From positions 1,688,147 through 1,752,146 of the forward strand of contig NZ_CP054011.1 of the NCBI RefSeq assembly GCF_013267595.1: a DNA stretch of 64,000 bases, written 5' to 3'. This DNA comes from Prevotella melaninogenica. Lineage in GTDB: Bacteria; Bacteroidota; Bacteroidia; Bacteroidales; Bacteroidaceae. Shown here in pieces: positions 44,163 to 53,075 of this stretch (position 1 is its first letter; each line of letters starts with the position of its first letter). The translations under genes and the position numbers were made by a program. Below the pieces are notes generated by a model. That model worked only from the letters and a program-made list of their open reading frames with translations. It was not told where the DNA came from and did no database searches.

Positions 44163-45692
44163 ATGATAGACAAAGAGAAAGTAGCCCTGAATCCTAAGAA
44201 GCAATGGGCAAAGTTTATTTGTGTTCTTGTTCTCTACCTCCTTTTCCTGTTCTGGGTAAAGAGTTGGTGGGGATTATTAGTCGTTCCATTTATCTATGAC
44301 GTATATATCACAAAGAAGATTCGTTGGAAGTGGTGGGAGGACTCTGAGGGTCCTATCCGCTTCGTTATGGGATGGGTAGATGCACTGGTATTTGCATTGG
44401 TAGCAGTCTATTTCATCAATCTGTTCTTCTTCCAGAACTACGTTATCCCTTCTTCTTCCCTTGAGAAGTCACTCCTTACGGGCGATTACCTCTTTGTTTC
44501 GAAGGTAAGTTATGGTCCTCGTATTCCTGAGACACCATTGACAATGCCGCTGACACAGCACACTTTACCAATTATCAATACTAAGAGCTATATCTCTTGG
44601 CCACATTGGGACTATCGTCGTGTGAAGGGTTTGGGTAAGGTACAGCTCAATGATATCGTTGTATTCAACTTCCCTGCAGGTGATACTATCATGAGTGAGC
44701 CTGCTTATCAGGGCAATGACTACTACCATGATGTCTATACATTGGGTACGAACTTCCTCGCACAACAGAATCCTAATATCAATCTGTCGGCGATGAACAC
44801 ACTCCAACAGCGTGCTTTTTTTGATAAGGCATACGCTACGGGTAGAGCTTATATTGTGAGAAATGTAGGTACCTACGGAGCGTTGGATTGGCGTCCTACT
44901 GACCGTCGTGAGAACTATGTGAAGCGTTGTGTAGGTCTTCCTGGACAGACCTTGCAGATTAAGGACAAGATTGTTTATGTTGACGGAAAGGCAAATAAAG
45001 AGCCAGAGAAAGTCGAATATACCTATTTTATTAAGTTTAAAAACATCGCTGTTTCTGATTTCATAGGAGAACGTTACGACGAACTTCGTAAGGATTTAGA
45101 AATCAGTGATGAGGATGTACAGACGCTCAGTCTTCTGAAAGGATATGACTTGAGCCAAGGTAAAGTGCTTAATAAGGATATTCTGTCTTATGATGGTTAT
45201 ATGCCATTGACAAAACGAGCCGTTGCTGAGCTGAAGCGTCAGGGGCTTGTACAGTCTATCCGTCCGGTAACAGATAGAGATCTCTACTCTGGTCCGTATT
45301 ATCCACTCAATGGTTTTACTGGCTGGACACGCGATAACTATGGTCCTATTTGGATTCCAGCAAAGGGTAAGTCGATTAAGTTGACATTAGAGAACCTCCC
45401 TGTTTATGAGCGTTGTATCAAGGTATATGAGGGCAACGACTTACAGGTTAAGAATGGAAAGATATATATCAACGGTAAACTATCTAATAGCTACACCTTT
45501 AAGATGGACTATTACTGGATGATGGGTGATAACCGTCATAACTCTGCTGACAGCCGTTTTTGGGGCTTTGTGCCAGAGGATCATGTCGTTGGTAAGCCAA
45601 TCTTCATCTGGTGGTCAAGTGATCCAGACCGCAAGGGCTTTAGAGGAATCCGTTGGCACAGACTGTTTAACTGGGTGGATAATATAAAGTAG
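44163..45692 (+). CDS. lepB: Signal peptidase I
   Basis: This 509-residue inner-membrane protease removes signal peptides. Hydrophobic segments lie at about 18-33 and 71-91. The catalytic serine is in IPSSSLEKSLLTGDYLFVSK (S99), with Leu100 where the family usually has Met. The catalytic lysine is K254 in NYVKRCVGLPGQ. The box GDNRHNSADSRFWGFVPEDH completes the active domain. Large insertions between the motifs (about 120-230 and 275-400) make it about twice the size of typical Gram-positive enzymes; long LepB proteins are usual in Bacteroidota. Confidence 0.92.
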   Translation: MIDKEKVALNPKKQWAKFICVLVLYLLFLFWVKSWWGLLVVPFIYDVYITKKIRWKWWEDSEGPIRFVMGWVDALVFALVAVYFINLFFFQNYVIPSSSLEKSLLTGDYLFVSKVSYGPRIPETPLTMPLTQHTLPIINTKSYISWPHWDYRRVKGLGKVQLNDIVVFNFPAGDTIMSEPAYQGNDYYHDVYTLGTNFLAQQNPNINLSAMNTLQQRAFFDKAYATGRAYIVRNVGTYGALDWRPTDRRENYVKRCVGLPGQTLQIKDKIVYVDGKANKEPEKVEYTYFIKFKNIAVSDFIGERYDELRKDLEISDEDVQTLSLLKGYDLSQGKVLNKDILSYDGYMPLTKRAVAELKRQGLVQSIRPVTDRDLYSGPYYPLNGFTGWTRDNYGPIWIPAKGKSIKLTLENLPVYERCIKVYEGNDLQVKNGKIYINGKLSNSYTFKMDYYWMMGDNRHNSADSRFWGFVPEDHVVGKPIFIWWSSDPDRKGFRGIRWHRLFNWVDNIK

Positions 45693-45722
45693 GTGCCTCA
45701 AAGGACCTTCCCAAGCCCCTCC

Positions 45723-45782
45723 AAAGGAGGGGATGTGCAAGTTACCAATGTTTGGTAAACGTTACACATCCCCTCCTTTTTT
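45723..45782 (+). terminator. Terminator hairpin after lepB
   Basis: AAAGGAGGGGATGTG (45723-45737) and CACATCCCCTCCTTT (45765-45779) form a perfect 15-bp stem followed by Ts. The loop itself contains TTACCAA/TTTGGTAA. It overlaps the upstream extension of the next reading frame, supporting the wbqC start at 45817. Confidence 0.88.
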
Positions 45783-45816
45783 GTCATTGTTCAATCATAT
45801 TATACGTAAAACTGTT

Positions 45817-46512
45817 ATGGCATATTCTGACAATAACAACATCTTCAGTTCTAATAATAGCAACATCAGTAACTTAACATCCTCTCCTTCTGAGGGACTT
45901 GGTGAGGTCTTGCTCTCCTCTGCTTACTTTGCGCCCATTCAATGGTATCAGAAACTGAATCGCTATGACAGCTGTCTGATAGAGCAACACGATAACTTTG
46001 TTAAGCAGACCTATCGTAATCGTTGTGTAATCGCTTCTGCAAATGGTCCACAAACCCTCTCTATTCCTGTAGAGAAGTTTGAGAGTCTGAAGTGTCCGAT
46101 GAAGGATGTGCGTATCAGCGACCACGATAACTGGCGTCACCAGCACTGGAACGCATTGCTGTCGTCTTATGGTGAGAGTCCGTTCTTTGAATATTATGAA
46201 GACGATATACGCCCATTCTTCGAGCGAAAATGGACGTATCTCTATGATTTCAACTGGGAGATAACGCTGAAAATGTGCGAACTCATCGACATTATGCCTT
46301 GTATGCGTCGCACAGATGCCTATCTGATGGATATTCCCGATGGAACCCTTGATTTCAGAGAGATAATCCGTCCGAAACGACCGGGCGTTGATACCGACTT
46401 TGTACCTCGTCGTTATTATCAAGTTTATCAACAGAAGTTTGGCTTCCTGCCTAACCTTAGTATTCTTGATTTGCTTTTCAACGAGGGTAATGAGAGTGTA
46501 CTATACTTATAA
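45817..46512 (+). CDS. WbqC family protein
   Basis: This 231-residue protein is recognised by LLSSAYFAPIQWYQKL, DNFVKQTYRNRCVIASANG, LSIPVEK and a histidine-rich WRHQHWNALLSSYGESPFFEYYEDDI. WbqC-like proteins are linked to glycan or amino-sugar metabolism in some operons, but the biochemical role is not established. The first 28 residues are Asn/Ser-rich (NNNIFSSNNSN) followed by SPSEGLGEV, which looks like a translated intergenic repeat added in front of the domain. The start is placed after the lepB terminator. Confidence 0.85.
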   Translation: MAYSDNNNIFSSNNSNISNLTSSPSEGLGEVLLSSAYFAPIQWYQKLNRYDSCLIEQHDNFVKQTYRNRCVIASANGPQTLSIPVEKFESLKCPMKDVRISDHDNWRHQHWNALLSSYGESPFFEYYEDDIRPFFERKWTYLYDFNWEITLKMCELIDIMPCMRRTDAYLMDIPDGTLDFREIIRPKRPGVDTDFVPRRYYQVYQQKFGFLPNLSILDLLFNEGNESVLYL

Positions 46513-46593
46513 GAGGTCGTAAATGCAGTGTTTCTTAGGCTGTAATAATCCCTTTTTATCTCTCTTCTCAATTCTTTAAAAGGTATGTTTTGC

Positions 46594-46683
46594 GAATTAT
46601 TTCCATGAAAAAAAGAAATTATTTACGTGAAAAGAAATATTTATTTTCATGAAGAAAAATATTTATTTTCATGAAAATAATTC
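46594..46683. repeat. AT-rich tandem repeat with outer inverted arms
   Basis: Four units of about 20-22 bp around ATTTATTTTCATGAA follow one another. The outer arms GAATTATTTCCATGAAAA (46594-46611) and TTTTCATGAAAATAATTC (46666-46683) are complementary at 17 of 18 positions. It lies between the convergent wbqC and DUF4294 genes. Confidence 0.7.
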
Positions 46684-46686
46684 AAT

Positions 46687-46732
46687 AAAGGCGTAGAGTA
46701 GTTGTCTTAGAACAGCTCTACGCCTTTTGTTT
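46687..46732. terminator. Bidirectional terminator between wbqC and DUF4294
   Basis: AAAGGCGTAGAG (46687-46698) and CTCTACGCCTTT (46716-46727) form a perfect 12-bp stem, followed by TTGTTTTT on the plus strand. Confidence 0.85.
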
Positions 46733-46791
46733 TTAGCCTTTTCAGCGTTTTATTTTGTACCTTCTTAAAACAAAATAGAGGGGAGCTTGGA

Positions 46792-47427
46792 TTATAACTG
46801 TCCAGCCTCAACCTGCAAGACAATGCGCTCTACAAGTCTGTCAGCTCCATTTGGCTCGTAGCGTTTCTTCAAACTACTACCGAAAGCCCAGGCAAAGGCT
46901 TGATAGAAACCTGCTCGCACAGGACCGAGGAAAGCCTGTACCAGTTCGTAGGAAGTCGAATTACACTCTCGGTCGATAAGCTTGATAAGCAACTTACCTT
47001 GGGTGAATGTTAGCTTCTTCATACGTGGCTTATAGGTGTTCCAGATTTCTTTCTCCACCTTCTTCATGTGTTCGTCACGCTCTTTCTTAGTAGGAATAGT
47101 CTCAAGATAAGCACCTGTTTCCAGAATAATCTGGTTACACTCCTTGGCGATTGGAAGTACCTTTTTGATGTTATAAACCAATCGATAGTAGGCTGTTTCC
47201 TGCGATTTATTCTTGAATTCAAGTGGTGGGAAGACGTAAACCTTGCTCGTTCTGACATATTGAATGCTGTCAGCGCCTACCTTTGCCTTACCGATGTGAA
47301 CCATAGGCACAAACGTCGGAGAGTCCATATCTACCACACGATCCTCGGGGTTGATATGGTCTTGCGCTGTTGCAGCTGTAGAAAGCAATAGTAGCGTTCC
47401 AAGTGTGAAAAGCAATCGTTTACTCAT
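46792..47427 (-). CDS. DUF4294 protein
   Basis: This 211-residue exported protein has a signal peptide (RLLFTLGTLLLLSTAATAQ). The mature domain shows the DUF4294 features KVYVFPPLEFKNKSQETAYYRLVYNIKKVLP (core FPPLEFKN and YRLVYNIKKVLP) and LTFTQGKLLIKLIDRECN. Function unknown, probably periplasmic. Translation starts at 47425-47427; the -7 box at 47474-47481 gives a leader of about 40 nt. Confidence 0.85.
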   Translation of the reverse strand: MSKRLLFTLGTLLLLSTAATAQDHINPEDRVVDMDSPTFVPMVHIGKAKVGADSIQYVRTSKVYVFPPLEFKNKSQETAYYRLVYNIKKVLPIAKECNQIILETGAYLETIPTKKERDEHMKKVEKEIWNTYKPRMKKLTFTQGKLLIKLIDRECNSTSYELVQAFLGPVRAGFYQAFAWAFGSSLKKRYEPNGADRLVERIVLQVEAGQL

Positions 47428-47473
47428 AACTGATTCATAATCCAACTTCTCGTTGGGTACAGTTTATTTTCTG

Positions 47474-47481
47474 CAAAAGTA
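47474..47481 (-). promoter_or_regulatory. Promoter -7 box of the DUF4294 gene
   Basis: On the minus strand this reads TACTTTTG followed by CAGAAAA, as before the antitoxin operon. From here to 47765 (about 285 bp) there is no gene or clear structure. Confidence 0.55.
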
Positions 47482-47768
47482 GCGATTATTTCTGAAGTGT
47501 GTTAGGAATTTAATAATAATTTGTCATTTGCCCTCATTAATTGTCTTTATATATTGATTTTAGTCCCGATAAAGGCAACTACTCCATGACTATCTTTGGG
47601 TTATGAGATAGGATAGAAAACTATACTTTTTGTCGTATTTATAGGACTTATCCTATGCTTTTACATATCAATATGTCAGCTTTATATCATCTTGATTTCA
47701 TATACTCCTTTCTTTAGCTTGCTTTATGACGCTAAAGAAAGTTAAACGCCTTATATTTATGTAGGGTA

Positions 47769-47802
47769 TTTGTAAAAGCTATCAATATTTTTTCTACTTT
47801 TG
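47769..47802 (+). promoter_or_regulatory. Promoter of the porin gene
   Basis: TTTG (47769-47772) and TACTTTTG (47795-47802) are 22 bp apart, slightly wide. The leader of about 170 nt before 47981 is unusually long for this window. Confidence 0.5.
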
Positions 47803-47980
47803 TGAAACAAACCATAGCGCAGAACATAACACTTTTGGAAGCGGTTTATTACGCTCGTTGTAGCTGGCTTACTTCGGTTTAACCTGTAACGTGAAGTTTC
47901 TGGAGTGTGACTACATTCTGTGTCAGTTTATTTTATCGTCAGAGTTTATCCTTAAAAAAGAACGAAATAAAACATATATC

Positions 47981-49189
47981 ATGATGAAGAAGACACTACT
48001 ATGTAGCTGCCTATTTGCATTTTCTTTGGGTGTACAGGCGCAAGATAACCATGGGTATGGGGTAGACGACTGTCAGTTTAAGTCACTTGCAGAAGAGGTG
48101 GCACACTTAAAGAAAAGCAACGATATGTTTAATGTCTATATTAACTATGCTGCCAGTGTACAGGCTGTATCGGATGAAAGACATGAATGGAGTGCAGGCT
48201 TTAAGAATAAACACCTTCGTCTTGAAGTCAAGGGTAATCTAACAGATAAGCTCTACTACCGTTTTTGCTATCGTTTGAACAAGTCGAATGTGGCAAGTAG
48301 TGAGGATAACTTTGCGCGATCAACTGATGTTATGATGATGGGTTATAAGTTTTCTGATAAGCTTTCGGTTGAAGCAGGTAAGATCTTTCAGCCTTTTGGC
48401 GGTTTTGAAGTGGATGAAAATCCTGTCTATATCTATGAGTTCTCTGACTTAACGGGAGGGCTGGAGTGCTATTTAGGAGGCGCTGTAGTAGCTTATAAAC
48501 CTATTCCTACTCAAGAGATTGTCGTCGGTGTGACGAATGCGCATAATGATAAGTTTGCTGATGTGTATGGTGATAATTCCATAGCAATCGAAGGTGATGG
48601 TACACATAGTAGGAGATTGGAGAAGTCGCGCATCCCACTTGGTTATAGTTTGGCTTGGAATGGTAGTTTCTTAAACGATAAAATCCTCACCCGATGGTCA
48701 TGGGGAATAGAGTCTGAGGCACGGCATAAGCATAGTCGTATGCTCATTTTTGGACAGAAATTGAACTTAGAACGACTGCAATGGTACTTCGATTATATGT
48801 CGCAGAACGATGGCGTCGACCGCTTAGGCTTAGCATCAGACGAGCTGAGGGGCTTTTTCCCAAGTAGTGGAAATGATGTGTGGATGAGTGATATACATTA
48901 TAATTCATTTATAACAAAGCTCAATTGGCAGTTTGTTCCACGTTGGAATCTGATGTTTAAGGGTATGTATGAGACGGCAAGTGTCACAAAGATTGACCGT
49001 TTTAAGGACTTCCGTAAGAGCTATGGCTATGTTGGCAGTGTGGAGTATTATCCTATTAAGGGGCAAGACCTGCGTATCTTCTTAGCCTATGTGGGTAAGA
49101 AAGTTACTTATAAGGAGGGTGTTGGCTTGGATAAGTATAATACTAATCGCATCGAGTTGGGCTTTAAGTACAGAATCAAAGCTTATTAA
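47981..49189 (+). CDS. Porin, phosphate-selective OprO/OprP-like family
   Basis: This 402-residue outer-membrane protein has a signal peptide (KKTLLCSCLFAFSLGVQAQ) and a short coiled-coil-like segment (FKSLAEEVAHLKKSNDMF). The barrel that follows has many alternating strands ending in IELGFKYRIKAY. LRLEVKGNLTDKLYYRFCYRLNKS and VEAGKIFQPFGGFE are characteristic of the porin O/P superfamily in Bacteroidota. The substrate is unknown, possibly anions. The ATG at 47981 is used; the reading frame begins earlier but would add 30 residues in front of the signal peptide. Confidence 0.82.
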   Translation: MMKKTLLCSCLFAFSLGVQAQDNHGYGVDDCQFKSLAEEVAHLKKSNDMFNVYINYAASVQAVSDERHEWSAGFKNKHLRLEVKGNLTDKLYYRFCYRLNKSNVASSEDNFARSTDVMMMGYKFSDKLSVEAGKIFQPFGGFEVDENPVYIYEFSDLTGGLECYLGGAVVAYKPIPTQEIVVGVTNAHNDKFADVYGDNSIAIEGDGTHSRRLEKSRIPLGYSLAWNGSFLNDKILTRWSWGIESEARHKHSRMLIFGQKLNLERLQWYFDYMSQNDGVDRLGLASDELRGFFPSSGNDVWMSDIHYNSFITKLNWQFVPRWNLMFKGMYETASVTKIDRFKDFRKSYGYVGSVEYYPIKGQDLRIFLAYVGKKVTYKEGVGLDKYNTNRIELGFKYRIKAY

Positions 49190-49417
49190 AAGTAGGAAAA
49201 GAAAAGGATAGGAAAGATACTGAGGGGTGTAGAAGGGGTTGGAACTCTTCACGAAAAAAAGTAAGTATACGCGCTATAAGTCGGATAGAAAAGTCAGATA
49301 ATTGTCGTAGAAACTTCATGAATCAGTGTTTTGAAACATCCTAATACATAAAAGAAAATAAATCATTCTCTTCTCGTTAGTGAAAGAGATCAACGCTAAC
49401 TTTATCAAAATAGAATC

Positions 49418-50830
49418 ATGGAAGAAAAGAAATTTCGTGTAGAAAGCGACCTCTTAGGTGAGCTTCAAGTTCCAGAAGAGGCTTATTATGGTGTGCAGAC
49501 ACAGCGTGCCATCAACAACTATCACATTTCACGCAAGCGTATGTGTGATTATCCAGACTATGTTGTTGCGATTGCTTACGTCAAATTGGCTGCTGTAGAA
49601 ACCAACCGTCAGCTCGGTGAAATCAGTGATGAAGTGGCTGATGCGATGGCACAAGCATGCCGTGAGCTTATTGATGGTAAGATGCACGAGAACTTTGTGA
49701 CCGATATGGTACAAGGAGGTGCGGGCACATCTGTTAACATGAATGCCAATGAGGTGATTGCCAACCGTGCTTGTGAGATTATGGGTCACAAGAAAGGTGA
49801 GTTCCAGTACTGCTCTCCTAACGATCATGCTAACTGCGGTCAGTCAACGAATGATGTTTATCCAACTACCATTCGTCTGACACTTATCCTACTGAATAAG
49901 AAACTTGTGACTTCTTTGAGCGAACTCATTGCTGCTTTCCGTAGAAAGGGTGAGGAGTTTAAGCACGTTATTAAGATGGGTCGTACACAGCTTCAAGATG
50001 CTGTCCCTATGACAAGTGGTCAGGAGTTTAATGCCTTTGCCAATACATTGGAAGAAGAGATTGCCAACCTTAATCGTAACGCTGCACTCTTGCATGAAAT
50101 CAATATGGGTGGTACTGCTATTGGAACGGGTCTGAATGCTGCTCCTGGCTTCCCAAAGATTTGTGCTGAAAAGCTAAGCGAATTGACTGGTATGGACTTC
50201 ATTGCAGGTGCCGACCTTGTTGAGGCTACCCCTGATACCGGTGCTTACGTAAGCTATTCAAGTGCTTTGAAGCGTTTGGCTGTTAAGCTTTCTAAGATTT
50301 GTAACGACCTTCGTTTGTTGGCTTCTGGTCCTCGTTGCGGTCTGAACGAAATCAATCTCCCACCGATGGCACCGGGTTCAAGTATCATGCCGGGTAAGGT
50401 GAACCCTGTTATTCCAGAGGTAACCAACCAGACTTGTTTCAAAGTTATTGGTAATGATACAACCGTTATGATTGCTGCTGAGGCTGGACAGCTGCAGCTG
50501 AACGTGATGGAACCAATCATTACAGAGTGTCTTATTGAAGACCTTACTTGGTTGCCAAATGCTATGGACACGCTGCGTGAGAAGTGTATTGACGGTATCA
50601 CGGTGAATAAGGACCGCTGTCTCGAGATGGTGAAACACTCTATCGGTATTGTTACAGCACTCAACCCATACATCGGATATAAGAATAGCACGAAGATTGC
50701 TAAGGAAGCTCTTGCAACAGGTGGCTCTGTTTATGACCTTGTACTTGAACATAAGTTGCTTTCTAAGGAGAAACTTGATGCTATCTTGTCACCAGAGCAT
50801 ATGCTTGCACCAGAGGCAAGAGTGAAGTAA
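49418..50830 (+). CDS. aspA: Aspartate ammonia-lyase
   Basis: This 470-residue enzyme converts L-aspartate into fumarate and ammonia. The fumarase/aspartase signature GSSIMPGKVNPV is present, as are CGQSTNDVYPT and GRTQLQDAVPMTSGQEF, conserved substrate-binding blocks. LLGELQVPEEAYYGVQT at the start separates it from fumarase class II. Fumarate from this reaction can feed the fumarate reductase encoded at 11.4-15.4 kb. The gene is ended by the hairpin at 50894-50936. Confidence 0.94.
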   Translation: MEEKKFRVESDLLGELQVPEEAYYGVQTQRAINNYHISRKRMCDYPDYVVAIAYVKLAAVETNRQLGEISDEVADAMAQACRELIDGKMHENFVTDMVQGGAGTSVNMNANEVIANRACEIMGHKKGEFQYCSPNDHANCGQSTNDVYPTTIRLTLILLNKKLVTSLSELIAAFRRKGEEFKHVIKMGRTQLQDAVPMTSGQEFNAFANTLEEEIANLNRNAALLHEINMGGTAIGTGLNAAPGFPKICAEKLSELTGMDFIAGADLVEATPDTGAYVSYSSALKRLAVKLSKICNDLRLLASGPRCGLNEINLPPMAPGSSIMPGKVNPVIPEVTNQTCFKVIGNDTTVMIAAEAGQLQLNVMEPIITECLIEDLTWLPNAMDTLREKCIDGITVNKDRCLEMVKHSIGIVTALNPYIGYKNSTKIAKEALATGGSVYDLVLEHKLLSKEKLDAILSPEHMLAPEARVK

Positions 50831-50893
50831 AAAAGCTTTTTATGTTCGTGTTGATAAGCAGTAAAATGCTGCTTTTCGCATACTAACTATAAT

Positions 50894-50936
50894 GAAGATG
50901 CTGTATCCACACGTTGGATATGGCATCTTTCTTTTT
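50894..50936 (+). terminator. Terminator of aspA
   Basis: GAAGATGCTGTATCCA and TGGATATGGCATCTTTC pair with two mismatches around a short loop and end in CTTTTT. About 200 bp of non-coding sequence follow before element fragment D. Confidence 0.8.
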
Positions 50937-51139
50937 ATGGTGGCTGTGGTAATTGCCTAATATCCCACTGATATGATGTTCTCTACAACTTAAAACCACT
51001 GTGTTCTATTGTCCCTTTTCTCCTTATAGATATGCTTTGACGTTTTTCATGATGAAAAAGAATTGAATTAGATGTGGAGAATCCCCCCTTTTCTTTGCTC
51101 TATCTTGTAGAGTTTTGTATCGTTCTGTTTGTCCTAATT

Positions 51140-51345
51140 TTTCACATATTAAATTTTAAAAGACCACCAAATGGCTTGTAAATAACGCCCTTTTGGCTTG
51201 CAAAAGATGCTCTTTAGCAACGTTACTAACGCCCTTTTGAACCCTTATTAAGCACCTTTTAAAATCTACCTTTGTAACTATTTGATAATAAACGACTTGT
51301 AAAAGGACTACAATAACTCGCTTTTAAGCTGTTTTCCCACCTTTT
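51140..51345 (+). mobile_element. Mobile element fragment D (degenerate)
   Basis: On the minus strand the modules AAAAGGTGCTTAATAAGG, TTCAAAAGGGCGTTAGTA and GCATCTTTTGCAAGCC match the core of the family at 8.8, 15.7, 30.3 and 60.4 kb. Both ends and the right half are missing or rearranged. The short frame is preceded by two stop codons and has no start. Confidence 0.65.
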
Positions 51346-51441
51346 CTTTGAATATTTTGTCAATATATTTCTTTGCCTTTTTGCGTAAATTCCACATGGA
51401 GTCAGAGATTATGGAGGTTTTATTCTACCATGATAGGAACA

Positions 51442-51975
51442 TCAAATATCATTTGAGTTCTTGTAACTCTTGATATACTTCCCTTTCTCAAAGTAATGAA
51501 AACTTGCGTAGTTCAGTTCTTTGTCTGTATGTCCGGTCAAGGGAAAATAGAATTGTTCAACGTATTTTGCCCTCCATTTAGTCGGGAACTGCTTTGTATC
51601 AATCATCAGCATAGGGAATGTAGTATGCTTTTGTTTGAAAATGTCATCATATATATTCGATATGACAAGGACGTTAATTCCCTTGTCTTTGCATTGAGAT
51701 ACTAAGGCTGCAGGTGACACACAATAGGTAGAATGACAGAAAGGAGTATAATTATATAGCAATACTTTATCGTGTGTTTCGATATATTGTTTTACCTGAT
51801 TAAGGCTGACTTTATATACTTTTGAGAAGTCATGAATGTCATCAATGTTTTCTTCAAGCGTTATAACTCTCTCCTTTTGTGCATCTGATAGATGGGAATA
51901 GCCTGAGGTTAAGCCTGCAATTTGGCATGATGTCAGTCCCAAGAGTATTAAAGCTGATAGAAATAAATGTTTCAT
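51442..51975 (-). CDS. Lipoprotein of unknown function, possibly thioredoxin-like
   Basis: This 177-residue protein has a lipobox (LILLGLTSC, Cys17). The region VLLYNYTPFCHSTYCVSPAALVSQ, followed by KGINVLVISNIYDD, looks like the strand-helix-strand of a thioredoxin fold. The cysteines are spaced by four residues (C-HSTY-C) rather than CxxC, so redox activity is doubtful. It stands alone. I do not recognise the family. Confidence 0.65.
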   Translation of the reverse strand: MKHLFLSALILLGLTSCQIAGLTSGYSHLSDAQKERVITLEENIDDIHDFSKVYKVSLNQVKQYIETHDKVLLYNYTPFCHSTYCVSPAALVSQCKDKGINVLVISNIYDDIFKQKHTTFPMLMIDTKQFPTKWRAKYVEQFYFPLTGHTDKELNYASFHYFEKGKYIKSYKNSNDI

Positions 51976-52045
51976 AAGGTAGATTTAATTATTCAATAAA
52001 ATGTGCTACAAAGATAAGGATAAATCATTAGATTATGCAGAAAAC

Positions 52046-52975
52046 CTACCTAACAAGTTCTTTTAATACCACTTCTTGTTCTCTATAGAAGCTCTTTTCA
52101 TCGGCTTCTGATACAGGGTTAATCTCCTCTAAACTCGCAGCAAGGTTCTGCATCTCCCATGTAATGGAATAGCCTAACTGCTTACGCATGGCAATACATT
52201 TATCTAATTCGTAGCGGGCGCGGGCTTTGTCCTTTCTGAAGAGTAAGCCAGCAAGGGTAAAACGCATACGTTGGCGGAACTTTTCCTCTCGTTGTACGGA
52301 GATAGCTTTACAGAGAAGTGCAATCTTGTAGCGTTCGTCATCAATGAGTTCTGACAGTTCATAAAAAAGATAGGACTGTCGATGGTTCTTGATAAGGTGG
52401 GTGTAAATATTGATAGCCTTATCTTTTTTGCCCATAATTCGATAGACCATCGCTTTGTAACGTTGGTTGTGCATATTGTAAGGACTATGCTTTAGGGCTT
52501 CAGCTAATATCGGTGCAGCCTTTAAAGCCATGTCAACAGTAGGCTTACTTTCCACTTCCTTAAATACTTTTCCTACGATACGCATTCCTATTGAGGGAAT
52601 AGGATGACCGTTGCCTTGCTCCATTGTCCAGTCTTCATCTGTCAGACGGGTGATACCCCATTGTGAGATGAAGTCGAGCATAGAGAATCCTGGATGATGA
52701 TCGAAGACCAATAGTGAGGCACGCATTAAGGCGCTTTGTCCCTTAAGGTCCTTGTCGTCCATCGTCGGATAGAGTCTTAGCAAACTCTTGAATATCTTAT
52801 ATGCCTCTTCTAACTGACGTTGTTGATAGCGAAGCTTCATCATGTCTACACCTACCCAGAACATAGCTATGGTCGTGTAGTGTCCCTTGTGTACAGCATA
52901 CATCGGTAGAATGGCAGCGTATGCCTCCTCCGTACGTCCCTGCTTGCGCAGCATAAAGATGTCTCTTATCTCCAT
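52046..52975 (-). CDS. Tetratricopeptide-repeat-like protein
   Basis: This 309-residue, almost fully helical protein begins MEIRDIFMLRKQGRTEEAYAA. Repeating helix pairs such as YKIFKSLLRLYPTMDD, MVYRIMGKKDKAINIYTHLIKNH and KAISVQREEKFRQRM indicate TPR units. It probably mediates protein contacts in the cytoplasm; no partner is evident. On the minus strand a TAATTTTG (52981-52988) lies only about 5 bp before this ATG. The mRNA may therefore be leaderless, or the ATG at 52954 (MLRKQGRTEEAY) may be the real start. Confidence 0.75.
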   Translation of the reverse strand: MEIRDIFMLRKQGRTEEAYAAILPMYAVHKGHYTTIAMFWVGVDMMKLRYQQRQLEEAYKIFKSLLRLYPTMDDKDLKGQSALMRASLLVFDHHPGFSMLDFISQWGITRLTDEDWTMEQGNGHPIPSIGMRIVGKVFKEVESKPTVDMALKAAPILAEALKHSPYNMHNQRYKAMVYRIMGKKDKAINIYTHLIKNHRQSYLFYELSELIDDERYKIALLCKAISVQREEKFRQRMRFTLAGLLFRKDKARARYELDKCIAMRKQLGYSITWEMQNLAASLEEINPVSEADEKSFYREQEVVLKELVR

Positions 52976-52991
52976 CTTTCCAAAATTAAAG

Positions 52992-53044
52992 AAAGCAGAC
53001 GCCAAAGCCGAAACAACAGGTTCGTCTTTTAGCGTCTGCTTTTT
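52992..53044. terminator. Terminator of the SusCD operon
   Basis: AAAGCAGACGC and GCGTCTGCTTTTT pair across a 30-nt loop with further complementarity. It lies about 30 bp beyond the susD stop on the minus strand and directly in front of the TPR gene. Confidence 0.75.
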
Positions 53045-53075
53045 ATTTAATAATTTTCCTTTTCAACCTCAGTTA

